From: Eubacteriales bacterium
Lineage (GTDB): Bacteria > Bacillota > Clostridia > Christensenellales > SZUA-584
Direction of reading: 5' to 3'
Assembly: GCA_028711205.1 (NCBI GenBank)
Contig: JAQTSP010000003.1
Coordinates: 1 to 27,288, forward strand
DNA length: 27,288 nt
Shown here: one piece after another, positions 1 to 6,206 of the stretch
Layout of the letters: every line of letters begins with the position of its first letter
Position numbering within the stretch: the stretch's first letter is position 1
Made by a program: the position numbers and the translations under genes
Notes under the pieces: model-generated
What the model was told of the DNA's origin: nothing
The model's input: the letters and a program-made list of their open reading frames with translations, nothing else
Database searches by the model: none

Positions 1-2
1 TC

Positions 3-59
3 CGATCTTATCCGACGGAGGCCGACCGAGACGCGGCGTTGAAAACAATAACAGGATAA
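3..59 (+). CDS. 3' end of an unidentified protein (partial)
   Basis: The third frame is open from the window edge and ends at TAA (57-59). The 18 visible residues read RSYPTEADRDAALKTITG, whose charged, alanine-rich composition looks like a genuine protein C-terminus. The gene would run in the same direction as everything downstream. No domain is recognisable from so few residues. The call is tentative, because a frame this short can stay open by chance. Confidence 0.35.
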   Translation, partial: RSYPTEADRDAALKTITG

Positions 60-251
60 CTGAGATGCAACCCCGGTATCCGACTACAAACAAAAAGTCA
101 TGCGGTGGCGGAATAAGACGCTTGTATCCCTCCGTAATGATCGGGGTGTGGCGGGAAGGGAGTTCACGAACCCACTGAAAGGCGATAAGCACTCCTGTGT
201 AGACTGAAATTGTCTACCCGCATGACAAAAGTTAAGGAGATATAAAACAAT
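60..251 (+). other. Leader region without a convincing gene
   Basis: About 190 bases separate the upstream stop from the first small cistron. A 37-codon frame (ATG at 65, TGA ending 178) exists but has no ribosome binding site and an unconvincing composition. I see no clear sigma-70 promoter. A small perfect hairpin (199-217) lies just before the Shine-Dalgarno sequence of the gene at 252, so this stretch may serve as a 5' untranslated leader. Confidence 0.4.
199..217 (+). other. Small hairpin upstream of the first cistron
   Basis: The arms GTAGAC (199-204) and GTCTAC (212-217) are perfect reverse complements around a 7-base loop. No T-tract follows, so it is not an intrinsic terminator. It lies about 15 bases before the Shine-Dalgarno of the gene at 252 and could be a 5' mRNA structure. 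A 6-bp stem can also arise by chance. Confidence 0.3.
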
Positions 252-479
252 ATGGCTACAGGGCACATGAGGGGTCACGCGATTTACTTCGACGAAACGG
301 CGGGCGTGTGGAAATACTCTGATACAGGCGCTCAAGCTGATGACAGCAGGCCGTGTAAGCGTTGCGGCAGATACCCGACGAAGGAGGGATACGACGCTTG
401 TTTAGGATATATAGAGGGCGTCACAAGCGCGTGCTGCGGACACGGCGTTCATGGCCGTATAGAAGTTAAGGAGATATAA
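252..479 (+). CDS. Small cysteine-rich phage protein of unknown function
   Basis: This 75-residue protein starts at ATG 252 behind a good Shine-Dalgarno (AAGGAG, 234-239). Its second half carries a conserved-looking block with C35-x2-C38, C50, and the pair C61-C62 followed by H64 and H67, in the context RPCKRCGR and CLGYIEGV. I recognise this pattern from small uncharacterised proteins in phages of clostridial hosts, where it looks like a zinc-binding knuckle. No function is known to me. It opens a run of closely spaced cistrons: the next gene starts 2 bases after its stop and has a nearly identical leader. Zinc or iron-sulfur binding is inference from the cysteines alone. Confidence 0.75.
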   Translation: MATGHMRGHAIYFDETAGVWKYSDTGAQADDSRPCKRCGRYPTKEGYDACLGYIEGVTSACCGHGVHGRIEVKEI

Positions 480-481
480 CA

Positions 482-694
482 ATGGGACAAACGCTGGTCT
501 ACATAGACGACAGCGCAATTGCAAAACCAAAGATTTTGTCTCGCAAAGAAATAGGCGCTCTGCTTAAAAAAGGCGGATGCCCTGCGAACAATACCAGATG
601 CCTGTATTTGAAAAACGGAATGTGCATATTTAAAAAACCAGAGTTGGACTACAGGGGAGGTAAATTAGGGTGCTGGAGCGCAGATATTATATAA
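482..694 (+). CDS. Small four-cysteine protein of unknown function
   Basis: A 70-residue protein with start ATG 482, preceded by GTTAAGGAGATATA (465-478), the same leader as the upstream gene. The C-terminal half has four cysteines, C33-P, C40, C48 and C64, separated by 6, 7 and 15 residues. That spacing suggests a small metal-binding fold. The CP-x-C-x7-C portion resembles the N-terminal extension of the PseB-like enzyme at 2920. It sits 2 bases after the previous stop and so is very likely co-translated with it. I do not recognise a named family. Confidence 0.65.
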   Translation: MGQTLVYIDDSAIAKPKILSRKEIGALLKKGGCPANNTRCLYLKNGMCIFKKPELDYRGGKLGCWSADII

Positions 695-709
695 AAAAGA
701 AGGATCAAT

Positions 710-925
710 ATGGAAATAATAATTGAGCACGGCAGAACGAAGCGCCGAATCAGCGGGGCTTTCAATATTTGCGGAAACGCTGAAGACCTTAGAAAAATAT
801 CATCAAAGATAAACGATGCACTTGCCAAACGGGATATGGTATACGGATGGATTCAAATTCTGGATAAACAGGAGAGCATACCAAATCAGGAACCGGAGCT
901 GTGGGAAACAAAAAAGGAGATATAA
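710..925 (+). CDS. Small hypothetical protein
   Basis: This 71-residue protein starts at ATG 710 behind an AGAAGGA ribosome binding site (about 698-704). It is basic at the N-terminus (EHGRTKRRISGAF) and helical in its middle (residues 27-42), with a hydrophobic YGWIQIL stretch near residue 46. Its last codons contain the AAGGAGATATA ribosome binding site of the acetyltransferase at 928, so the two are translationally close. No known domain is recognised. Support comes from the ribosome binding site, tight packing and the clean frame. Confidence 0.6.
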   Translation: MEIIIEHGRTKRRISGAFNICGNAEDLRKISSKINDALAKRDMVYGWIQILDKQESIPNQEPELWETKKEI

Positions 926-927
926 TA

Positions 928-1524
928 ATGAAATTTTGGGTACTTAGAAAAGCGGACTGCGAACAAGTCCGCATCTGGAGAAATGAACAATTGGAAATCC
1001 TCCGCACCTCTGTTCCGCTGACTGAAGAGATGCAGGAGGATTTCTACTACAACGTCGTGTGCGACCGAAACGCGAATGCGCGGTATTGGGGCGTTGTTGA
1101 AGACGGTAATCATTTCCGCAATAAAAGCGTGGACGGCGCGACCGTAACGGGGTATAACGACGCACTGATCGGGATGTGCGGAATTGAAAATATATCGTGG
1201 GAAAATCGAAACGGCGAAATGAGCATTTTGTTTGCTCCGGATCGATGGGATACTTTTGAACCCGCCATTGAAGAGCTTTTAAACAGGGGCTTTAATTTTT
1301 TAAATCTCGAAAATTTGTACACAGAAACATATTTTTGCAATAAACATCTTTCTAGGTGGCATAATTTTACAGATAAATTTCATGATGACGACGGCTGGAT
1401 AAGAATGGTAACGACTTTAGCAGACCGAAAATATTGGAATGGACAATACCACAACAGCCTATATATAAATTTCAACAGAGAGGATTATATAAAAAATGAA
1501 GGTGCTGCTGCTCAGCCAAAGTGA
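928..1524 (+). CDS. PseH-like GNAT N-acetyltransferase
   Basis: A 198-residue protein resembling GNAT acetyltransferases that act on 4-amino nucleotide sugars (PseH type, RimJ/RimL-like). Typical family blocks are WRNE (17-20), the LTEEMQ stretch (31-36), ALIGMCGIENISWENRNGE (79-97), FNFLNLENLYTE (122-133) and RKYWNGQYHNSLYI (167-180). PseH acetylates the C4 amine of a UDP-linked precursor of pseudaminic acid with acetyl-CoA in the cytoplasm. ATG 928 is chosen over GTG 901 because AAGGAGATATA (914-924) is correctly placed for it. One oddity is residues 104-112: where GNATs usually show a Q/R-x-x-G-x-G/A pyrophosphate loop there is PDRWDTFEP without glycines, so activity is uncertain. The 3' end overlaps the next gene by 29 bases. 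Confidence 0.82.
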   Translation: MKFWVLRKADCEQVRIWRNEQLEILRTSVPLTEEMQEDFYYNVVCDRNANARYWGVVEDGNHFRNKSVDGATVTGYNDALIGMCGIENISWENRNGEMSILFAPDRWDTFEPAIEELLNRGFNFLNLENLYTETYFCNKHLSRWHNFTDKFHDDDGWIRMVTTLADRKYWNGQYHNSLYINFNREDYIKNEGAAAQPK

Positions 1525-2056
1525 GACGATCAAAAATTACCTTATTTCGGATGGATATACTGTTGAACAAACTATGGATCGGGTTGAGGATTCGGACGCA
1601 GATTTTGTAGTCTCTTACGGATACAGGCATATTCTTAAAAAACCATTTATTGATAAATTCAAAGACCGGGCCGTCAATCTTCACATTTCCTATCTCCCAT
1701 GGAACAGGGGCGCAGACCCTAATTTATGGTCTTTCATTGATGGAACGCCGAAAGGCGTTACAATACATTTTATGGCGGAAGGCATAGACGAGGGAGATAT
1801 CATTGCTCAAAGGTATATGAAATACGATTATAACACGGACACCTTAAAAACCTTTTACGACAAGCTCGCAAAATGCGTCGAAGATTTGTTTATGAGCACA
1901 TGGAAATATATATCGGAGGGACGGGCCAAAAGATATCCGCAGACAACTTACCACACCTTGTCGGACAAAATTCCTTATGAAGCCCTGATGCCGGACGGCT
2001 GGGATACCCCGATAAAGAGCTTGATGAAGGGGCTAAAAAAGAAGGAGAAAAAATAA
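1496..2056 (+). CDS. Formyltransferase, sugar-modifying type
   Basis: A 186-residue formyltransferase domain. The catalytic triad of the Fmt/PurN-like fold is visible: N61 and H63 in NLHISYLPWNRGADPN, and D101 in IDEGDIIAQ, with spacing close to methionyl-tRNA formyltransferase. The family uses 10-formyl-tetrahydrofolate to formylate an amine. The protein is much shorter than Fmt (about 310 residues) and lacks its tRNA-binding C-terminal domain, which argues for a small substrate such as an amino sugar. In context, between a PseH-like and a NeuB-like gene, N-formylation of a nonulosonic acid or its precursor is the natural guess. It starts inside the acetyltransferase gene behind GAGAGGA (1480-1486), which implies coupled translation. 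It ends in a lysine-rich tail. Confidence 0.85.
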   Translation: MKVLLLSQSETIKNYLISDGYTVEQTMDRVEDSDADFVVSYGYRHILKKPFIDKFKDRAVNLHISYLPWNRGADPNLWSFIDGTPKGVTIHFMAEGIDEGDIIAQRYMKYDYNTDTLKTFYDKLAKCVEDLFMSTWKYISEGRAKRYPQTTYHTLSDKIPYEALMPDGWDTPIKSLMKGLKKKEKK

Positions 2057-2109
2057 TAAATCCTGAAAAATATTTAAAAACTTGCTAAAAAAATTATACG
2101 GAGGGCAAA

Positions 2110-2304
2110 ATGATTATATCATACATAATAATTGGGCTTGTTTTAGCGATTATAAATTTTTTAAAATCAAAAGATGAAAATAAAGTTAGCTGGTCGTTTA
2201 TCATTTGCACTTTTTGGCCCGTATTACTTATATTGGCTTTATTTGTGCTCCCGTTTGCAATACATGATTGGAGAAATAAAAAGAATGAAAAAAATCATCC
2301 TTGA
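2110..2304 (+). CDS. Small two-helix membrane protein
   Basis: A 64-residue protein beginning at ATG 2110 behind GGAGGG (2100-2105). Residues 1-18 (IISYIIIGLVLAIINF) and about 28-51 (SFIICTFWPVLLILALFVLP) are hydrophobic and should span the membrane, separated by a short charged loop (KSKDENK) and followed by a basic tail. Its last 20 bases overlap the start of the NeuB-like gene. No family is recognised. Its place within the sugar cassette suggests a membrane partner for sugar transfer or host-surface modification, but nothing in the sequence establishes this. Confidence 0.7.
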   Translation: MIISYIIIGLVLAIINFLKSKDENKVSWSFIICTFWPVLLILALFVLPFAIHDWRNKKNEKNHP

Positions 2305-2923
2305 TTTTGGCTCTGGAAACACATGTCAAAACGACGCTAAGTATATTAAACGCATGTATGACGAACTGAAAGCCGTAGATACAGGAAAATATGAGGTTAT
2401 TGTCAAGTGGCAGCTTTTTGAACGTGCCGGAGATAACATTCCGCTTTTACCCGAAAACTTCGAATACGCTTACGAATATGGGACAAGGCTGGGCTACAAA
2501 GTGACAGCCAGCGTGTTTGATAAAAACTCCCTGGATTTTCTTTTACGATTTGATATCCCGTTTGTAAAAATCGCAAACCGGCGTGAACTTGACTGGCTGA
2601 TTGGCGAAGTGCCGCGCTGTGTGCCGATTATTGTTAGCATTGGTGGGGATGAAGAATATAGAAACGCAAAATACAGAGAAAATGTAGAGTTTTTATTTTG
2701 CGTTTCATCTTACCCGGCAACTATTGACCAATATTATAAAATATCAGATCAACTTATATTTCAATGGGGACATCCAAAAATTTCAGACCACACAACAAAT
2801 TACAATTTGTGGCAACGTTATAGACCCGAAATCGTCGAATGGCACTACAAATTGTCCGATTCAACCGGCCTCGACGCCGGGCCGTTTGCCCGCACGCCGG
2901 AACAGCTGGCGGAGGTATTATGA
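2285..2923 (+). CDS. Short NeuB/PseI-like nonulosonic acid synthase
   Basis: A 212-residue TIM-barrel protein of the sialic acid synthase family, which condenses a 6-carbon amino sugar with phosphoenolpyruvate. Matching landmarks are FGSGNTCQND (8-17), VKWQLFE with K41 (40-46), LGYKVTASVFD (69-79), PFVKIANRRELDWL with K95 (92-105), IIVSIGG (115-121), ISDHT with H169 (166-170) and VEWHYKL with H187 (184-190). The two histidines correspond to the metal ligands of NeuB. ATG 2285 is chosen because homology begins there. The usual length is about 340 residues. Here the C-terminal SAF/antifreeze domain is missing and the barrel is condensed, and the usual EKH motif reads EWH. It may be a divergent or minimal synthase. 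It ends in an ATGA overlap with the next gene. Confidence 0.8.
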   Translation: MKKIILDFGSGNTCQNDAKYIKRMYDELKAVDTGKYEVIVKWQLFERAGDNIPLLPENFEYAYEYGTRLGYKVTASVFDKNSLDFLLRFDIPFVKIANRRELDWLIGEVPRCVPIIVSIGGDEEYRNAKYRENVEFLFCVSSYPATIDQYYKISDQLIFQWGHPKISDHTTNYNLWQRYRPEIVEWHYKLSDSTGLDAGPFARTPEQLAEVL

Positions 2924-3900
2924 ACAGAGTTGGAGACGCTTGCCCTTACACTTCCGAATGCGCAAGGTTTGCTTTGACCGGATGCAACGGGATAGATCAT
3001 CACGGATGCCCAGATAAGCCGGAGCCTGACGGATACAAGTTGAATTTGTACGAAGGAAAAACCATACTTATTACAGGGGGAACCGGGTCATTCGGAACTG
3101 CGTTTGCAAAACATTTAAAGGACATGCCGCCAAAAAAATTGATTATTTTTTCAAGAGATTGGCTGAAACAGAAAAATCTTAAAGACGAACTTGACGAACC
3201 TTGGGTTCGTTATTTTATTGGAGATATACGGGACAAAGAAAGGCTGACCCGTGCTTTTAAAGACGTAGACATAGTCATACATGCCGCGGCCATAAAGGAT
3301 TTGGAAAGCTGCGAATACAATCCGTCCGAGGCGATGCAGACCAACGTGCAGGGGACGCAGAATGTTATAGATGCCTGTATTGAGCGCAAAGTGTCGAAAT
3401 GTTTGTTTATATCAACGGATAAGGCCGTAAATCCCATAAACACCTACGGAGTCTCAAAGGCTATGGCGGAAAGGCTTTGGATCAATGCAAACAAGTATGC
3501 CGCGGATGACAGCATAAAATTTTCAATATGCCGGTATGGAAACGTAGCCGGGTCTAACGGGTCGGTCATCCCGGTATGGAAAAAGCTTATTAAGAAAGGA
3601 GTAACGGAGCTCCCTGTAACTGACGAACGCATGACGCGCTTTCACTTTCTCATGAAAGACGTTGTCAGCTTTGTGGACGACAGCCTTAACAAGATGAAGG
3701 GCGGAGATATATTCATCCCGCGCCTGCCGAGCATTCGCATCGTAGACCTTGCGGACGCATTCGGATATCCGTATAAGATTATAGGCATCAGGCCGGGAGA
3801 AAAAATTCACGAAAGCATGGACTACGATTACGACAGCGGAACAAATCCGTGGTTTTTGAGCGTGGAAGAAATAAAAGAAACATTAAAAGCTATATTTTGA
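2920..3900 (+). CDS. PseB-like UDP-sugar 4,6-dehydratase with cysteine-rich N-terminus
   Basis: A 326-residue extended short-chain dehydrogenase of the PseB/FlaA1 (inverting UDP-GlcNAc 4,6-dehydratase) group, which commits UDP-GlcNAc to pseudaminic acid. Seen: the NAD(P)-binding loop GGTGSFG (53-59), FSRDWLKQK (77-85), GDIRD (101-105), HAAAIKDLESCEYNP (121-135), STDKAVNPIN (165-174), the catalytic Y176-x3-K180, and the PseB-type C-terminal blocks DERMTRFH (235-242) and GIRPGEKIHESM (289-300). Residues 1-40 are an extra segment with C8, C14, C22 and C30, absent from ordinary PseB. The ATG overlaps the previous stop (ATGA), favouring coupled translation from 2920. A TTG at 3040 would give a standard-length enzyme but is less well placed. 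Confidence 0.88.
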   Translation: MNRVGDACPYTSECARFALTGCNGIDHHGCPDKPEPDGYKLNLYEGKTILITGGTGSFGTAFAKHLKDMPPKKLIIFSRDWLKQKNLKDELDEPWVRYFIGDIRDKERLTRAFKDVDIVIHAAAIKDLESCEYNPSEAMQTNVQGTQNVIDACIERKVSKCLFISTDKAVNPINTYGVSKAMAERLWINANKYAADDSIKFSICRYGNVAGSNGSVIPVWKKLIKKGVTELPVTDERMTRFHFLMKDVVSFVDDSLNKMKGGDIFIPRLPSIRIVDLADAFGYPYKIIGIRPGEKIHESMDYDYDSGTNPWFLSVEEIKETLKAIF

Positions 3901-3910
3901 AAAAATAAAA

Positions 3911-3927
3911 GGCAATGCGAAATTGCC
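3911..3927 (+). other. Small intergenic hairpin
   Basis: GGCAAT (3911-3916) and ATTGCC (3922-3927) form a perfect 6-bp stem with a 5-base loop in the 48-base gap between the PseB-like and Maf-like genes. No T-run follows, so it is unlikely to terminate. It could protect or separate the two messages. Confidence 0.4.
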
Positions 3928-3948
3928 GTCTTGATAAGGAAGAAAAAA

Positions 3949-5766
3949 ATGAATCTCGATCCGAACATTTATCGCAATAACTACGAAGCATTACAAAAAA
4001 GATATCCAGACCTGGCTTTGGTTTTATCTATGATAAAAATTGAACGTCACAAGCTTGTGCAGATGGAGGGGTGCGTACCGAATGTCGTAACGGACGGTAG
4101 ATATTATTATATCGGAAACCTTAATGAGTATTGCGAAGGGCAGTTTAAAGGGCTTGAGCTTGAAAATGTTAAGGTTTCTATATTTTTTGGCATGGGCCTG
4201 GGATACGAAGTCCTTTACTGGATGTCAAAAAAATCGCCTGAATTCAAATCACAAGCTATATTGATCGTTGAAAAAGATTTAGAAATGTTTCAGTGCGCCA
4301 TGAACACAACAGACCTGCTTCCTGTTATAACGAATCCGAACGTGCATCTTTTTGTCGGCATGAATATGCAAGCTATGTATACTGTTTTCAGGAAATTTTT
4401 TATGGAGCACATGCCGATTATGCTGATGTGCGGAGCGACGCAGCCGGTATTTTTAATTTCTTCAATGATAAATGACGGAAAGTATTATATGGATGCCGAG
4501 AGAATCATATTTGAAGCCATATATCATTGCATACAAAATTTTGGAAACTGCCCGGAGGATTCTTTGATAGGGCTTGAAAACATGCTGGACAACGTTTCTG
4601 TAATTGCAAAAAATCCGGGGATCAATCTTTTGTTTAATAAATTCAGGGAAAAGCCTGCGGTTATAGTGGCGACGGGGCCGAGCCTCAAGAAAAATATGCA
4701 TTTATTAAAAAGCTTAGAGGACAAGGCGCTTGTAATTTCGTGCGATGCATCCCTGAAGCTTTTGATGAATAACGGCATAAAGCCCCATATCGTAACAACT
4801 TTGGAACGGGAGCATGAGGTTCAGCAATTTTTTGACGGGTTTGACGCGAAAGATGTTGAGGACGTCTATATGGCGGCTTGTCCGGTTATATTTAACCATG
4901 TTTATGAATCGTATACAGGCCCAAAGATTATTGTATACAGAAATTTTGACCATTTTAAATGGCTTGGTATTGACAGGGGCATATTGGATATAAAGCTTTC
5001 TTCATCAAATATGGCGTTTAAAATTGCGGAAGCTCTCGGCTGCAATCCTATAATCCTAGTAGGGCAAGACCTTGCTTATGGGCCTGAGGGGGAGACGCAC
5101 GCGACGCCGGTTCCGTTTACTTCGGACGGGGAGCAGATTTTTGAAGTCAGAGGAAATTATCAGGAAAAAATCAAGACAAATTCAGGCTGGTACAGTTTTT
5201 TGAAAGCTTTTGAATATGATATAGGTCAGTTTAGGGGAAAAGTAATAAATTGTACCGAGGGGGGCGCTTTTATTAATGGCGCGGATTTGCAGCCATTGGA
5301 AGACGTGATAAAAGAATTTGAGCCTTTTAACCCTCTTGAGATTATAAAAAACAATCTGATATTTTCGGATTACGAAAAGGACACCGCACATCTGAAAGGT
5401 TTGATAGACAAAACTATAGCTGATATCAAGCTGATTATAAATCTTTGCATAAGAGGCGCGGAAGCATGTAAAAAAAATGAGACAGAGCTTAACGGTGAAA
5501 CAGAAAGGCTTGAAGAGATCAGAACGGAGATTATTTCTCCGAGGCTTGAAATACAGAAAAAATACTCTGAAACGTTTCAACTCTTTCTGATGCATGTCTG
5601 CCAGTCAGTGCATTTGAAATTTGAGATGCAAACGGCCATGACCTGTACCGAGCCGAAGGAAGTACTTTTAAAATTTATAGAATGGTACAGCTTTGTCGGG
5701 GATATATGCGAGCTCTGTCTTCAAAGCTTGCTAAAAGCGAAGGATAGATTGTATGGAACATATTAA
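3949..5766 (+). CDS. Maf/DUF115 motility-associated glycosyltransferase
   Basis: A 605-residue protein with the hallmarks of the DUF115/MptE-like family, which includes the Maf transferases that attach pseudaminic or legionaminic acid to flagellin serines and threonines. Seen in order: FFGMGLGYEVLYW (79-91); IVEKDLEMFQ (106-115); KPAVIVATGPSLKKN (235-249), the sugar-nucleotide-binding block; a GIKPHIVTTLE segment (276-286); SSSNMAFKIAEALGCNPIILVGQDLAY (351-377); and CTEGGAFINGA (435-445). Residues from about 460 on are helical with charged heptads. ATG 3949 is chosen because AAGGAAG (3936-3942) precedes it; a TTG at 3931 has no such site. As the last enzyme of the cassette it is the likely transferase. 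The acceptor, flagellin or a phage protein, cannot be read from the sequence. Confidence 0.87.
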   Translation: MNLDPNIYRNNYEALQKRYPDLALVLSMIKIERHKLVQMEGCVPNVVTDGRYYYIGNLNEYCEGQFKGLELENVKVSIFFGMGLGYEVLYWMSKKSPEFKSQAILIVEKDLEMFQCAMNTTDLLPVITNPNVHLFVGMNMQAMYTVFRKFFMEHMPIMLMCGATQPVFLISSMINDGKYYMDAERIIFEAIYHCIQNFGNCPEDSLIGLENMLDNVSVIAKNPGINLLFNKFREKPAVIVATGPSLKKNMHLLKSLEDKALVISCDASLKLLMNNGIKPHIVTTLEREHEVQQFFDGFDAKDVEDVYMAACPVIFNHVYESYTGPKIIVYRNFDHFKWLGIDRGILDIKLSSSNMAFKIAEALGCNPIILVGQDLAYGPEGETHATPVPFTSDGEQIFEVRGNYQEKIKTNSGWYSFLKAFEYDIGQFRGKVINCTEGGAFINGADLQPLEDVIKEFEPFNPLEIIKNNLIFSDYEKDTAHLKGLIDKTIADIKLIINLCIRGAEACKKNETELNGETERLEEIRTEIISPRLEIQKKYSETFQLFLMHVCQSVHLKFEMQTAMTCTEPKEVLLKFIEWYSFVGDICELCLQSLLKAKDRLYGTY

Positions 5767-5935
5767 ATGCAGAATATCAAAAACCACATTAGAAAAACCA
5801 TACGGACAATTTGAATTAATGTGCAAGTTAAAGGCTGCGGGAATAGATATTACAAAACCGTACGAATGGAGCGATGACGCTTCGCTAAAGACTAATGAGC
5901 GAGTATACAAACAAGACAAACTGTATGCAGGATAA
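5753..5935 (+). CDS. Small hypothetical protein
   Basis: A 60-residue protein whose ATG overlaps the last 14 bases of the Maf-like gene; AAGGATAG just upstream can act as its ribosome binding site. It is charged and mostly helical (QFELMCKLKAAGI, residues 19-31), with two cysteines (C6, C24). No family is recognised. A small terminase is the usual neighbour of a large terminase, but 60 residues without a visible helix-turn-helix is a poor match. It probably continues the cassette's translational unit. Confidence 0.5.
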   Translation: MEHIKCRISKTTLEKPYGQFELMCKLKAAGIDITKPYEWSDDASLKTNERVYKQDKLYAG

Positions 5936-6152
5936 AAAAGATTGGGTTATATGCCCGGATTGCGGAAAAAGACTTCTTAAATATCACGGAGGGGCCGGGG
6001 ATTCAACGTATGAGATAAAATGCTCCGGCAAGAACTGCGGTAAGCTCGTGACCATTTACAGTGCCGGGCAGACTTTTACAGATAAAATAACTCGAAAAAA
6101 CAGCGAAGGATATGCGGACTATACCGCATACGAAGCAATCAGCAGACATTGA
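5895..6152 (+). CDS. Com-like zinc ribbon protein
   Basis: An 85-residue protein with one clear metal-binding unit: C20-x2-C23 in VICPDCGKRLLK and C43-x4-C48 in IKCSGKNCGKLV. This layout resembles the small Com family of phage zinc-finger proteins; phage Mu Com regulates translation of mom. The first ATG (5895) overlaps the previous gene by 41 bases. A second ATG at 5925 would give 75 residues and an 11-base overlap. Neither has a good ribosome binding site, so the start is uncertain. An intrinsic terminator follows within 6 bases of its stop, marking it as the last gene of the upstream transcription unit. A regulatory role is inference. Confidence 0.68.
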   Translation: MSEYTNKTNCMQDKKDWVICPDCGKRLLKYHGGAGDSTYEIKCSGKNCGKLVTIYSAGQTFTDKITRKNSEGYADYTAYEAISRH

Positions 6153-6157
6153 GCCTT

Positions 6158-6195
6158 GAGCCGTCTGACCCTTACGGGTTAGGCGGCTCTTTTTT
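6158..6195 (+). terminator. Intrinsic terminator between cassette and terL
   Basis: The arm GAGCCGTCTGACCC (6158-6171) pairs with GGGTTAGGCGGCTC (6176-6189) over 14 positions, two of them G-T wobbles, around the tetraloop TTAC. Six Ts follow (6190-6195). This is a textbook rho-independent terminator. It ends 11 bases before the terL start codon. Confidence 0.9.
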
Positions 6196-6206
6196 ATGGT
6201 GAAATT

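Noticed and set aside
2174..2284. A longer N-terminus for the NeuB-like protein
   Set aside because: It overlaps the small membrane protein in another frame, and synthase-like sequence begins at MKK at 2285.
5753..6152. One of the two small genes before terL considered as the small terminase
   Set aside because: Neither has a visible helix-turn-helix or oligomerisation domain. One is a zinc ribbon and both are short for the family.
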